A DNA stretch of 64,000 bases from Boletus sp. NGJ. Lineage: Eukaryota > Basidiomycota > Agaricomycetes > Boletales > Boletaceae. This document shows, one piece after another, positions 12,467 through 24,970 of the stretch. Numbering within the stretch: the first letter of the stretch is position 1; every line of letters begins with the position of its first letter. Made by a program: the position numbers and the translations under genes. Under the pieces are notes generated by a model. The model had not been told where the DNA came from. It ran no database searches and saw only the letters and a program-made list of their open reading frames with translations. The stretch spans positions 62,001 through 126,000 of the forward strand of contig JAGTXK010000229.1 of assembly GCA_019096195.1 (NCBI GenBank). The letters are read 5' to 3'.

Positions 12467-13233
12467 TTACGGTTCGTAGGTCTTGACGTAGTCTTCCAGC
12501 GTAAGCAGCTCGTCGATCTTTGCAAGCCTTATCAACTATAATGTATTGATCAAACACTCAGAGTCATACCTGCTTTGGCTCGGACAGTTTAATTCTGCAG
12601 AGCCAACCTAGTTCTCGCAGTTCAGAGTATACACTATCCTCGAGTTTTGGCTGCTCACCTTCGTCGTCCGGGGACCGGTTGACCAGGCCTGGTTCGCTGT
12701 CGAGTCTTTGGTTTACCTCCACAATCTCACCCGAGACGGGAGCATACTACACACACAGACCTCAGTATTCTGACATGGGGTTTAAAAAAATCCACTTAGA
12801 CGATATCCGAAGCAGCTTTGACACTTTCCACGGCACCAATCGTTTCTACAAGCGAGTTTGTTTCAGTTCCAACAGGCGACAACCCTGAACGTGAGTGTTC
12901 AAAGGAGGGCTCACCTCCTTTGGATATTTTTGATCCTACGGTGGGAAGGTCGACGAAAACGACGTCTCCGAGACTTTGTTGGGCGTGGTCTGTGATGGCG
13001 ATGGTACCCAAACCCGTAGCGTCGTCGAAGGCGACAGACTCGTGTTCTTCCGTGTACTTTTTCGCTAGTTGAAATAGTAGGTTACTTGAAGGCTAAGTGG
13101 AGTATGAGGCTGGCTACGCACTGACGATTGTCCGATAGACGGAGAGACGGAAGGCCGGGGGTGCACTGGGTCTTGTAGCTCGCAGAGAGTGCGAAAGTTG
13201 AGCACGAGCGACTTGGCGAACGGCAGTGAACAT
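12467..13233 (-). CDS. GCV3: Glycine cleavage system H protein, mitochondrial
   Basis: The H protein carries the lipoyl arm that shuttles the aminomethyl group between the P, T and L proteins of the mitochondrial glycine decarboxylase complex. Six exons: 13122-13233, 12915-13064, 12802-12845, 12659-12746, 12570-12607 and 12467-12535, giving 166 residues. The first 37 residues are rich in Arg, Ser and Ala with no acidic residue, as in a mitochondrial presequence. The lipoyl domain follows, with [20 protein letters not shown] and [12 protein letters not shown]; the lipoylated lysine is K97. [12 protein letters not shown] and GWLCRIKL complete the fold. The last intron (12536-12569) is only 34 nt, yet its removal is needed for the usual C-terminus, since retention gives an immediate stop. 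It is transcribed divergently from ATG18. Confidence 0.95.
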
Positions 13234-13699
13234 GGCTGGGATGTTGTGAATCCAGAAGAAAAGGAAGAACAAGACAAGTTGTGGTAACGGTCGGAATTCT
13301 CGGATTCATCAGTCGTTATACGTATTTGGTCACCCGCACTGAGCCGATCCCTTGAAGGATTGGCTGTAAGACTGCCATTGCTCACGAAACTCTTGACTCG
13401 ACGAAAACAATGTGCATTGGTATCTACCCTATCATTTGTGAAGCTGGCGAACTGAGAATCTCCTCGTTGGTCCCGGCCTTTTGGAACTGTCGATCGTATC
13501 TTTGGCCGAGTAGCCATCACCGTAGGTAGCGATTGTAACAATGTTGGCGTCCCCCGCGTCCCATCTGCATTCGGTGCGGGGAAAGGCAATGAGCAACGGG
13601 AACACGGAGAAGGTGCTTGTCTGTGTTTGTCCACCTTCCAAAGAAGGGACCGCACGGGTTAACCAGCTTTGCTGGCTTTCATTGCCGACAGCGACTACC
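13234..13699. promoter_or_regulatory. Divergent promoter region GCV3 / ATG18
   Basis: 466 bp separate the start codons of the divergently transcribed H-protein and ATG18 genes, so both promoters must lie here or reach into the genes. No specific binding site was identified by eye. Several open frames cross it without splice support. Confidence 0.6.
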
Positions 13700-15247
13700 A
13701 TGGCGGAGAGAACGAATCCCAACATGCTCTTTGCAAACTTCAACCAGGATTACTCGTATGTTTTCAATCTCATCCAGCTCCTTTTCTTGCTCATGTCTCA
13801 TCGTAGATGCATATCGGTCGGCACGCGCAAAGGTTATAGCATCACCAATTGCGATCCGTTCGGAAGAGTCTATACCATGAGTGCGTTCGCAGTATCCTGG
13901 CGTGTAGCGCATCCCTCAATATGTTCCTAGACGATGGCGCGCGCGGAATCGTGGAGATGCTCTTCTGCACCTCGCTCATCGCTCTCGTCGGCGCCGCGGA
14001 TCAGCATCAATCCAGTCCGCGGAAACTGCAGATCGTAAACACAAAGGTATGCTCACATCCTTGCTCTCAGTTCGTTTCCTGATTCACCGCCTCGCAGCGT
14101 CAGTCAATGATTTGCGAGCTTCTCTTCCCTTCATCCATCCTTGCCGTCAAGCTGAACCGTAAAACCCTTGTCATCGTTCTCGAGACCGAAATTTACATTT
14201 ATGATATATCCAATATGCGTCTTTTACACGTTATCGAAACTGCAGCCAATCCCGACGGTGAATACCCCATTTTATCTCGGTTGACTATATATCCCTTACT
14301 TGTTTGCACAGCAATATGTGCGCTCTCCCCAAACGCGGAGAACTCGTACCTCGCATACCCTTCGCCCATTCCATCACCCTCGACGCCCGCCTCTGCGTCG
14401 ATGTCTCTTCCGAGTGCACCACAGCAACCAGCAACTGGCGATGTCCTCCTGTTTTCGACGACGACCCTAACGCTCACGAACATCATCCGCGCACATAAGT
14501 CGCCACTCTCTGCGTTGGCCATCTCGCCATCGGGCACACTCCTCGCAACAGCATCCGACAAAGGGACCGTCATTCGCGTATGGAGTATCCCCGGTGCGGA
14601 GCGGCTGTGGCAGTTCCGAAGGGGTACACGAGAGGCCCGGATTTATAGCATGTCGTTCAACGCAGTGGGGAGTCTACTGGCCGTCAGCTCTGCCCACGAT
14701 ACCGTACACATATTCAAACTCGGCCCTCGACAAGGACCGGGGAGCAGTACAGGCACCAAAAAAGACCGGGCATCGAGTCCGATGGAGTCCGTGGACAGCA
14801 GAGACCCCGAAGATGGACGGACGGGCGACTACGATTCATTCGTCGACGAACGAAAAAAGGGTAGCAGCGTGTCGTCGGCGATTCGACGGCGGTCATTGCA
14901 TTTGACAAAGTCGATTTCGTCGTCCGTCGGAGGGTATCTGCCGAACACGCTCACGGAGCTCTGGGAGCCAACGCGTGATTTTGCGTTTTTGAGGCTACCG
15001 ACGAGTGGCGCACGGTGTGTGGTCGGGTTGAGCGGGTGAGTGTCATTCTATATATCTGGTCCGATTTCTTTAAATGTCGTTGGTTTACGTGCCCTTTTTG
15101 TCGGTATGCAGCACGCTCCCGCAGGTGATGGTGATCTCCTCCGAAGGTTATTTCTACGCGTATAACATCGACCTGGAGAACGGCGGGGAATGTACGCTGA
15201 TGAGACAGTACAGTCTCGTCGACACGGATCCGAGCGGAATGGACTGA
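13700..15247 (+). CDS. ATG18: Autophagy-related PROPPIN protein Atg18
   Basis: PROPPINs are seven-bladed beta-propellers that bind PI3P and PI(3,5)P2 on the phagophore and vacuole; Atg18 works with Atg2 in autophagosome growth. Six exons: 13700-13755, 13807-13880, 13931-14046, 14098-14257, 14312-15035 and 15112-15247, all in phase, 421 residues. Family landmarks in order: [40 protein letters not shown], then the lipid-binding FRRG motif at residues 237-240. A long Ser/Asp/Arg-rich insertion follows in the blade after FRRG, where the membrane-inserting loop of the family lies. The C-terminus ends with a YFYAYNID strand. The related PROPPIN Hsv2 is an alternative assignment, but the sequence and length fit Atg18 better. 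Confidence 0.95.
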
Positions 15248-16244
15248 GGGCTGGCACGGCTTTAAATTCTCTCGTGTGGTTTCTGGAGCTGCTTCAGGGC
15301 CGTCGGCATGGGTGTTGTCCGTTGCGCTCCTCGTTTTCTTTGTTTTCTTCACCTTTTTCCTGCTTTCGGATTTCTTTCTTACGACGTACACGTAGTTCAA
15401 CGACACACAGAAGAAATAAACACGTTGGGTGGCCACGCGATGGCTGCATTACAGTAATATAGGAATGTCGCCCAGAATATAAAAAAAGGCGGTATAACAC
15501 GTGATCTCTAACAGCTACTATTAACAAAGATAAAGGAAAGGAAGGGGGGGGGGTCATCAGTAATATTAATGCTGAACCGCCCACCAATCAAACCTTCTTC
15601 TCGCTGGCCCAGTGTTGCGCCTTCGACCGCTTCAACCGATGGCGACGCGACTTTGAGGGAGAATACAATACACGAACTACGGTTTGCTGACGGGATTAAT
15701 TCGGACCTTGCTTGATCCCTACTAGATACGGTAGATACGTTGAGTCAATCCACGTTCAACTTCCGGCAGCAGCGCATAGAGAGCACTCACTCGCAACCTG
15801 GGGTATGGGCTTTTCGCACGACAGAGAATGGTTGTTACCGGGTATTAGGGGGGTGGTCGTCATGGCGTTGAAGAGGATATCGAGTCGAAACACATCCGAG
15901 TAAGTGGGGTGGGTATCGTCATTTGGTTTACAAGGGCCTGTGGACCAAATGGACTCTCTATAGAGGAGGGCATGAACCCGCTCGAGGTCAGGCACCACCG
16001 TGAGGGTAGCAAATCCACCGCCGGTATACAGCGCAAAGAACCTGCGAGTGCTCGTCAGATCTCCGCTGCAGCACTCAGTTCACGACAAGGGTACAATTCA
16101 CATTCACATTCAACCAACCCGCGACATATCCCGTACAAAATTCGACACGTTCTCGTGAACGGCGCGGTCAAACTACAGTCGAACGTACGTCTGCGCAGGT
16201 TGGCCTTTCCTACACGGCTCTCCGGAGTTCCTGTGGTGCGCTCG
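15248..16244. other. Intergenic between ATG18 and kinase, convergent
   Basis: About 1 kb between the 3' ends of two convergent genes. It contains a G10 run near 15542-15552 and otherwise nothing recognisable. Open frames are short or cross the kinase gene in antisense. Confidence 0.45.
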
Positions 16245-18717
16245 CTAGCAATGCCCTCGGGCGATCAATGTCAAGTTTCCTGCTTCACCAGGGTTCTGTG
16301 GTGGCCTTGCTCTAGGATTAACGCTCAGGAGCTGTTGGGCGAGTGCCAGTAGACGTTCCTTGTTCACACGAGTGGGAATGTACTTTGCAAAGTATTGGAT
16401 CATCCGCCCGCAAGCCCACCGATCAGCCAGGATTGGACTGTACCGCTTGATCTGACCGTGTCTTGATCCAATCTCTGGCGCCGTCCACGATGGCGTCCCA
16501 CACCAACCTTGTATCATTGTTTCCTCGCTCTCGAAAAACTGGGCGATGTCAAAGTCGATGATGTACAATCGCGCCGACGTTTTCGACTCCAATTCGGTAT
16601 CGACGACTGCGTTCCCGGGCTTGATGTCACAGTGCGCAACCTTGTGCTGATGCAAAAAGGCCACGCCTTCAATGAATCGAGTGCACAAGAACTCAACGTC
16701 GTCAGGACGGCCACGGAATCGCAGGACCTCATCAAGGGGTGTTTTCCAGGGCAACACGATGTACGTTTTGCCAATACTGAGGTCGATGACTTCAAGCAAT
16801 GGGATGGTATGATTCAATGGCGCCTTGATGTCGTTAAGGTACTCCAACAATCGACGCTCGTTGGAGCCACGAATTATCTTCAGGACGACAGAAACGCCAC
16901 TTCGTGAAGTCGCTCGATCCATCGTGGGTGGGAGCTTTTGAGAACCGCTTATCAGACCGACTATCTAGCAAAGCAGCGTGAATTATGACTTACAGGTGTC
17001 AGTGGCGTGAGTTCGTCTGAGATTATCACACTGAACGTATACCCTGGTGTCACAAGATCTTCCTGGACTGATGGATCTCCGAAACTGTCTTGTGCCGCCC
17101 CAGAAGAGGATCGATGACCAGAGGAATTAGAGGAATCTTCGGTGGGACCACGTCTTCGCTTTCGACCGTCAGGAACAGTCCTATATCCTTTTGTCCACTG
17201 ATTGCTTCGCACTTGCCAGCCGCGCTCTGGGGGATTCAAATTTGTCATTGTCAGCTTTGGCTGCAGAGACGAAGTTGTACAATTGAAAGATGAAGTCGAA
17301 CATAGATAGGGGAGCCGTCAAATCGAATTCTCTGGTGAAAAGTTCAACCTTGAAAAATATTGTGTCAGAGCTAGTTGAACACGATACCTCGCGGGACGTT
17401 TTTACAGGCTGATACACAAGATGCTGAGAAGCCCTAAAGAAATCGTCGATGTAGATTGCCATGATGACAACCGGTTCTTTGAACTTCGAGGCCCGTAGCG
17501 TGTTGCCTAACCGAGCAAGGCAGGATGCCTGCAAAAGCATACGGTATCGATCACTTTCAGTTTTTTGGGAGGTAACTTCAAGTAAGATGTGTGGAAAGTC
17601 CCGGATACGCATGTGAAAGCCAGGTCGGGGAGTGTACTTGAAAATTTCTCCGGATCGTTTGACTACAAGGTGAAAAGGAATCTTGGTTCCGCTGTAACAC
17701 GGGATTAAGCAACCTAAACATCACGCGAAATATCGATTCACTGACAAATCCCAGTCAGATCCCACCGATTCCACTATTCCCAAGAAATTCAGCAAGAGGG
17801 CATATACGTGAGGTTCTTTTCCTCGTTCAAATGTGGCTCTTTTTGACAACTGCGAACTGCCAAAGATATTGAGATAGTGGGTGGGTTCAATTTTCGTCAC
17901 GCGGTCCAATGGGTCAGTATCCACTGGGACGGAGCTCTCGAAATATCGGTTTAAAGGATCTCGGACTGATTGTGGAAGAAGGTGAATGGACAAATCCTGG
18001 AACGAACAAATCAGGTGGTCTACAACAGACAGGCACGGTACGTACGTCCTTTTCAATATAGCGCTTACGCCGTAAATGTTCCTCAAGCTTTTGGAGGAAT
18101 GGTAATGATTCAACACGGCTGACACTATTGGCGTGCAAATCATCTGCACTGAGATCATTCAAGCTCGTAAAAATCGGAAGCTTGATTATGAGCTCAGGTC
18201 GATCCACGGCAGTGTTGAGCTTTCTTAAGGGTGGCTGGTTGTCACCTGTAAAACGACGTGACCACCGCACGACGAAGACAAGAAGCGGTGGAATTAATAC
18301 GATCGGACACCGCGATGGCACAACATGGGGAATGCTTGAGACAACTAACATTGTAGAACGGCACAGGACAGCGCACGCACCAGGCAGCTGAACAATAGTA
18401 TGAAGTTTCTCCTTTGGCCAGTCTCCAAGTTCTGAAATCGTATCTGCATGCCAGAGCCACCTCGCCTGCGTGTCGTTCTCGATCATGGAGGCAGACAGGT
18501 GCTGGCTGATTTTGGTGACGAACGCCTTCAAATTGTTTTCGAATTCGAGATGCTCGAGGTCTGGTGAATCAAGTAACTTCCACGCATGGAACATGTTGGC
18601 ATCAATGTCGGCAAGCGCATGGTCTTCTTTAATGTTCTCCATCAAGTCCTGGACTTCGGCCGTCCAATAACGTTTGTTCGGTGATCGATAAGAAGATACC
18701 ACACTCGAGTGGTAGAC
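16245..18717 (-). CDS. Fungal protein kinase related to the FunK1 group
   Basis: Supported exons: 18046 to about 18717 (start unresolved), 17746-17996, 17388-17691, an exon starting at 17348, an exon ending at 16994, and 16245-16934. Between about 17270 and 17170 the frame must change and I could not choose the junction. The N-terminal two thirds are helical with no known domain, as in FunK1 proteins. The C-terminal third is a kinase: VVLKII supplies the lysine, HCDIKPGN the catalytic loop (HxDxxxxN), and IIDFDIA replaces the usual DFG by DFD, as FunK1-type kinases do. GTPSWTAPEI resembles a normal activation segment. The 17349-17387 intron is 39 nt. No in-frame ATG precedes the first exon in its own frame: the ATG at about 18717 is in another frame, so an extra exon, a base error or an internal start is needed. 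Substrate unknown. Confidence 0.7.
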
Positions 18718-21340
18718 ATGGCGGTGGTGAAATACTTAGGGGGGCAAGAAGAAAGGAGCGGAGTTTCATCCGAGTGTGGAATTAAAATACGTCACGTGGG
18801 ACCGAAATCCAGCCGAGTGGCGATGACCCCCTTCGACCATCTCCAGATCCAATAGAGCCCACATATCGTTCTTTCAGAACTCTCGTGCAGACAGGTGGGG
18901 CATCCGGGCTGCGGAGAAGAGGAGCATTGAGGCTTGACCACAACCTATTGCTGAAGGCGGTCGGGTGACTCCGTTGTCGTTGCCAGAACACCCTCATGGA
19001 TCGAGCCGACGCAAGCTTGGGAGCAGCGTTATGGTCCATTCTCGCCCCATCCACAGGGTCTATCCGTCATGCCTGGGCCAGAGACATACGCATATACGCT
19101 CCAGTGCGGTGGAGAGGGACTCCTTCGTCATTCCTGCAACCAACGTCGCTCTACACGCGGCCACCACTACCGTCTTATCCCCGGTGCAATCAGATAGCAG
19201 TCTTTGTCGGTATGATGATCCTTCGCGGAAGGCGAATGGGTGTGGGGCTGTGATCCACTTACGGGCTTCACGTCGGGATGGCTCTAGTGTGTGGGTTGGC
19301 AAGGATGAGACTAGCATCTGCTATTGATCGACGGGTCATACTTTGAGCGCCTTACTGTCGTCAGGATGATCTGCAGTACGTACGGATGTGTTCGAGAAGG
19401 CGTGGGTTGCGCGATATGGTAAGTAACGTATTTACTTTTCTACCCAGTGCTTACATTCTCGCACTGAGAACATACTGGGTACCCGATATAAATCTTGCCA
19501 AACTGCCGCGGACGGGCTGTTTTCCCTTCACCGTGCCTGGCAAGTTTCGATATGCCCCCAAGACCGAGGTACTGGTACGACCAAACTTCAGCCTTCTCGA
19601 CCGACTCGCATTCGCGTCACCGCTCCCTATGACTGACGAAGACCGCAGTATGCTTGAACAAAGCTCGCGTCCTCAAGTGGATCTTGAGTTTGGCCCCGAC
19701 GCGGGCTCCCCTCCCATCGGATCCGGGCTCACCGGACAAGAAAAGTGCAGAGCTAATGTTACTCCACGAGCGCTAAAATTTGACATCGATATTGGTTCGG
19801 GTTTCAGGTTTCCTTGGTGACCTTGCCTTGGTTTATCTTGCAGCAATAATCCCCAATCCTCCCCAAGTCCGCCACGTCATCTCATGTGGATCTGTACTGC
19901 CCATCTATTCACGATTTTTGATTGTCATGATAGTTTCATAAATCTAATTTTTTGTAGTCCTTCAGCCGACCACACGATCTCAGATGCAAGGAGGCCTGCC
20001 GCCGTCAAGTTTTAGTTTGTGCTTTTTCAGATACTCTTTGAATGAACCCCCGTGCTGGTGCACGGACATGGTGCCCCCTCGGAATGAATCTGAGGTGATT
20101 CCAAATGTTATCATTCGCGAGTGGTCTCCTCATTTACAGCGAATAGTAGGATGGCGCTTGGACTTGTAGCAAGTAAGAATTGGGAATTCAAATTTGCTTG
20201 TCGAAACATCATCGTGTCAGTACTTAACACGACTCTTCCATTGATAACAAGGTCATCCCCCGGACAACACGACGGCAGACGACCATCCTCTCAGACCTCC
20301 CCGCAAAACATAGTGCCCAGCCCCCCTCTCCGTTATTCTGCGCATAATGCTGACTCTCCACGAAATTCACAAGCGTATACAACCCGTCCTCGCCGCACTG
20401 CAAAACGCGAGCAGTTGTACCGCATCGTTGACCAACGCCCGCACGTACTCACCCGCTTCCGAATCTCCCTCCCGTGACATGCCAGTTTCTCCGTGATCAT
20501 CCTCCCTGAGAATGGTACCATTTGTGAAATCTTTCAAAGTGTGCCTCTTTTGCAGCGTTGCCGGGTCAAGGTCGTGAGGCTACGCGAGGGCCCGAGGCTC
20601 CACCACCTCAACTGCGATTTGGTCCGAATTAACCTCCATGAAGGGCTCTGTAGTTCAATCATCTCAGGCTGGCTGTCGTGAGAAAAATCGGCGTAGAAGG
20701 TGCGACCAAGGGAGAAGGTGATAAGAGATTTGTCGACTTTGATGTCGCTCTGTCGAGGTTAGGTACCCGACCGAGTGCTGCCTAGCCTTGTGTTCATTGC
20801 GATCATCGCCCTGAGGCGGCAATGTGACCCAAATAACAAGCGATTCGCAGGGTCTATCAGTTAGAGCACCAGACTGAGTATGGAACTCAAGGAGCAGGTA
20901 CTATCCAGTGACTCTGGCAGAAATGATGTTTGACGTGGTCGTCGCCATTGTTTGAGTCTTGGGGATAATACTAGTACTGTAAGGTCACGATCCCGTCCCA
21001 CGCCTGCATGCCTCTCCACAATGGACCACCCGCACACGCCCGTACCTAAGCTAATAGAACAAGTGAAGCCAGGGTTTAACATGAAGAGCTTGGACGAGCG
21101 AAAGTACGGGACCTCATTCCCGCATCACCAAAGTTCCTAGAGCGACTCGGCTGGGAGACGAGCAAGCGCGATGATGCACGATCGTCGAGCGGCGAGCGTG
21201 TTAGATGCACTGTATATGATCCAGTTTGTACGTAGTGGGACAAGGCCAAGTATCTGGACATTCGTGCTGCCTTTTCGGGGACGACATTCAAGGAATTAGC
21301 ATACATACATAGTAGCCGACCTATAGAAAAACCTCGTCCC
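18718..21340. other. Gene-poor interval
   Basis: About 2.6 kb between the kinase and the tandem family. Apart from one doubtful open frame (19386-19820) I see no gene, RNA gene or recognisable mobile element. Confidence 0.4.
19386..19820 (+). CDS. Doubtful open reading frame, 144 residues
   Basis: An ATG-started frame without introns, in an otherwise empty interval. The product has a hydrophobic stretch near residues 13-28 and a Pro/Asp-rich middle. It matches no family I recognise and has no splice or promoter support. It may be a chance frame or a piece of a decayed gene. Confidence 0.2.
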   Translation: MCSRRRGLRDMVSNVFTFLPSAYILALRTYWVPDINLAKLPRTGCFPFTVPGKFRYAPKTEVLVRPNFSLLDRLAFASPLPMTDEDRSMLEQSSRPQVDLEFGPDAGSPPIGSGLTGQEKCRANVTPRALKFDIDIGSGFRFPW

Positions 21341-23688
21341 TCACATAATGCGGCATGAACTCATCTGAGGCTGCATCTTTGGTAGTTCCCACTTCGCCCC
21401 CTCTGGCAACCATCCTAACCGCTCCTGTGCGCACTTCTCGAGCAGCTGGTCGGCCGCCGCCGCGTACTTGCGTACCGTGTATTCGCCTTCAGCGTACCCT
21501 CCCGCGCGTAGCGCAGCCCATGAGACGTTCCTCGCCAACACCGACTGGTCCCGGTTTGGAACAGTATCCAAGATGACAAAGTATGTCACCGGGAAAGTCT
21601 TGAAGGCGAAGAACCAAGGGTGGCCTTTGACGGCACGCTCCAGAAGCCTAAGGTGCTCCTCCCTCTCGATCACTCCGTACAGCGCGTCTACTGCGGAGTA
21701 TGTTACTTTCCATTCATCACTCGTCGATGTGGGCGCAAAAAACCAAGAAGGGGGGGCCTCAAAGTCACGACAACGGATTGCAGGCAGTGCCTCGTTGTTC
21801 AAGGGACCCGATCCAAACACTTCGACTTCGCGGCCGGGGGCAGTTTCGGAACGGAGGACGACCTGGAATAAATCTGGCCGCGCACGAAGCTCGCGCAGAA
21901 ACGCCTCGACGAACGGGTCTGGCCCATTCCGCATGGCACCAAACATGTACGCCCGCGCCTCGATCTCGGCCCACACGATACAGTCCTGCTTTCTTGCTCT
22001 GTAGACTGTTGGTATGGGCCCATACATGTTTGGGGGCAGAGGTAACGCCAGCATATCCGCAACGATGATACCGGACAAGGAGAGGTGATTTCGCGACAGG
22101 GCAGGATCATCAACGTCGAAGTGAGATGGACTTTTGCAGAAACTCGGGCTTGGAACGAGGCCGAAGGCTTCAAAAGAAAGAAACCCAATGAGATCATCGA
22201 AATTGTTGCACAGCCGAACGAAGCAATTCTCTACATTGGCTGGTGGTGCGAGAGTTTGGAGGAGGACCTATTTGGGAACAGGAGGTCAGAATTGTCGGAA
22301 GTAAGAACTGACTAGGAATGGACACATACACACCAAGCTTCGTTGGACATACTCACTGTGTGCGGGCGATTAAAAACCCAGCCTCCAAGCAACGGAAACC
22401 GGCTCTCTGAGAAAGACTCAGTCGTCTATTTCGACTAAAATAACTCGTTCTCGCTCACCTACACCACCGACGTTAGCAACTGTACCGTAACGTGTACGGA
22501 TTGCGTCCAAAACTGCATCTTTAAACCATATTAGAGAAAACCCCAAAGGATCCGAGAACAGATGAAGAAACAGAACGAAATCCTCCACCGAGAAGTCGTC
22601 ACTGAGAATGAGGTCTTTGAAAGAAACTCTTTCCAGAGATCTCATAAACAGACTGGGTTCATGAAAAATGATTCGTCGAGCAAACTGCTGATAGATGAAG
22701 AAATGGTTTCCCAACATAGCCCTGCTAAGCCCTGTCATTAGGCGAGGATCGTGTCGTCCAAAAGCCGAGAATGATTCAAAGTCGAAGAACGGCTTTAAGA
22801 TCTCGATCATTTGTTCCTTTCCGCTGTATCAGGAAATCCGCATTGGTTGTGAGTTGGACGATGATATTCAACGTGAAGCTTACGTCCGTAGTGACATGTC
22901 GATCAAGTCATCATCTCCCATTGCAGGGGTAGGTGGGAGCGCGAGAGGTTTCTTCCTTGGAATCGAAAGAGTCGAATCACGGAAAGCCTCTGGATCATGG
23001 ACAGATTGCAGTACTTCCTCGGTGGTTTGCTTGGAATGTTTATCCAAATCTACTTCAGCTGTCGATCGTGCTTGATCGTTCATCGTTCAGTTCGTAGGCT
23101 CTTCTTTGAAGTGCATCCAGCACTTCGACTGCCCTTATCATTTCTCTCTCAAGCACCTCTAGGCGGCGCTTGTGGCTGTCCTCCCCTGAAAATAGATACA
23201 GCACAACCATCGTCCGATGTCAGCACAAGTCACCGCACTGACTATCCGAACTCACCTTTCAGGAAAAACCGCGTCTGGTGAATATCCCGTCCTATTCTCT
23301 CAACCCGAATTGACTCGAGGTATGTGCCCACCCAGCGCGATTTCTCGAGAGCCGCGTGCCAATCTGTGTACCCGCCGATTTGCTCCTTCGTTGGTAGCTC
23401 TGCGCTGTCCTTAACATCATCGACGACCTTCGATGCGTCCTTGTATCTCTTGTACAGGACGTGGTACTGTCTGTGATGCACCTTGCAACGCACTGGTTTT
23501 GGATGTCCTTCGGTTGCCAGTTGACCACACTGGGTGACTCCGTCTTCCTGTAGAGTGAAACACCGAAGCGGGTAGGTGTCCGCGTTCACGGATGTAGCCT
23601 GAACATCACTTGCGGTTACCTTTGCACCTCCCCTGGTTTTTGCATTCGTGCTTGCTTTGGGTTTGCGCTTATGTCGTGGGCGGGGCAT
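21341..23688 (-). pseudogene. Array family copy A, frameshifted
   Basis: Exons matching the family: 23256-23688, 22884-23185, 22459-22823, 22330-22406 and 21341-22267. Exons 1, 3, 4 and 5 are open and in phase. Exon 2 carries a deletion of 23 bases relative to copy C near 23080-23095, so the first half of exon 2 runs into a stop before the second half. The zinc-finger-like cysteines and histidines of exon 1 are kept. It is also the most divergent full-length copy (start MPRPRHKRKPK against MPGPGNKRK). Either a young pseudogene, or a gene using a start inside exon 2. Coding potential is otherwise well kept, so the break looks recent. Confidence 0.8.
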
Positions 23689-23829
23689 GGATTAAAGATG
23701 GGGTGGTCTGAAGACTGTGAAGACAAGCGTTAAATAGTGCAGCCTCAAGGTGAGGTTACTATGGTTACTACGTTGGCGTGCGCCCTTTCTATCAGGAAAT
23801 AGGCCAACGCATTGAAACATCCACGAAGA

Positions 23830-23960
23830 GTCCCAGCCCTCCGAAAGAATCGACCCTGTGAATCCTGAGGATCTCGAGGTCCTGTGAAGCCTGACGTGTA
23901 GTAATGTCTGCATGATAGCGAGGAACGTACTTCGACTTTCCAGAGGAGTAGCACCGTAAG
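23830..23960. repeat. Duplicated upstream segment of copy A
   Basis: About 130 bp upstream of copy A closely resembles 30836-30960 upstream of copy C (shared GAAAGAATCGACC, TCCTGAGGA and CTCGACTTT-like blocks in the same order). It is part of the duplication that also brought the pseudogene tail at 24480-24970. Confidence 0.65.
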
Positions 23961-24479
23961 TGTGGGATGAGCATCTCTTCCGCCATGATCTTTATGAACT
24001 TGAATCAAGTTGTTGTTGGTACGCGAATTGAAGTGGAAGCGAGTCGACAGCCCTCAATCATCCAAAATCACATGACTCCGACTCTACTTCCGTCCAGTGG
24101 CAGGTCAACCGGTCACGGTACTGTACCGAAGATACCACTGAACAAGTATCTACTAGACGCCAGGACACTGTATCATCTTGACGAATTTCGATGGAGGAGT
24201 TTTCGCTCTGGCAGTCGCAGGCGCTTTGAGTCTTCAAAGGATGAACCGCACAAGAAGCTTGCCGAATGGCAGCGCGTTCGGAACTGGCGTAGCAGCTCAG
24301 TAGCCTTGTGGCCGCCTGCGACCCCACGCACCCCCAGTAAGTAACTTACTATGAATTAAACATTTACACCTCAGGAACTGTGCTCGTCGCCAGGAAGAAT
24401 AATACTGGTGACGTAGCTCCGTGCCTCTGAGGTTAGTTTGCTGATGAAGTAACCCATGTCGTGCCCTCTGTGAACTGAA

Positions 24480-24970
24480 CATGGTGGGACTCCTTTGGGA
24501 CACGGGATCAAGGATATAACTAACACACATTCGCTCATATTGGTCGATATGTGTCGTGGTACTATACTTGATGCGCCGGAAACGAGGCTCTGGGATCTAG
24601 CGACTTGGGGCTCTGTTTGCCAGAGAGCCCCAATATGGATAAATCAGCATGTCTCCCGTCATGGATATACCGTTCTTGCGGAACAGGGAATGCAGCCACC
24701 ACAGGAGCGAGCTCTGCGATGCTCTCCACAGGTGTGTATCACGCTGTTGACTCTCACTTCGATGCATGATACGATTTCTTCACCTTCACCGGTGCAGAAT
24801 TGTGCATCTCTGTATGTGGCTGTTATGGATCAGGCAATTCTGGATGTGCGAGGCGGAGAACAATGCAGAGCTAGAGGTACAGGAAGCGTAAATCTGAGCT
24901 CGATTGCGCTTCATGCTCCGCGCACACGGCTTTCCATCTAGATCTGCATCGTCGGCGTCGCGCGATTAGC
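24480..24970 (-). pseudogene. Duplicated 3' end of the 31446-32675 gene
   Basis: This stretch is a diverged copy of 31390 to about 31910: the 3' flank with ATATAACTAACACACATT, the stop region TTGATGCGCC, and then about 400 bp matching the C-terminal codons of the 409-residue gene (shared CTCTGGGATCTAGCGACTTGGGGCT beginning and GATCTGCATCGTCGGCGTCG end). It has lost a continuous frame through scattered small insertions and deletions and has no upstream two thirds. It sits upstream of array copy A, as the intact gene sits upstream of copy C, so both were duplicated as one segment. Confidence 0.85.

Noticed and set aside
15542-15552. G10 run as a functional element
   Set aside because: A lone homopolymer in intergenic DNA, with no other signal.
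20845-20920. A tRNA-like stretch (TCAGTTAGAGCACC)
   Set aside because: Only a loose A-box resemblance; no B-box and no cloverleaf could be drawn.
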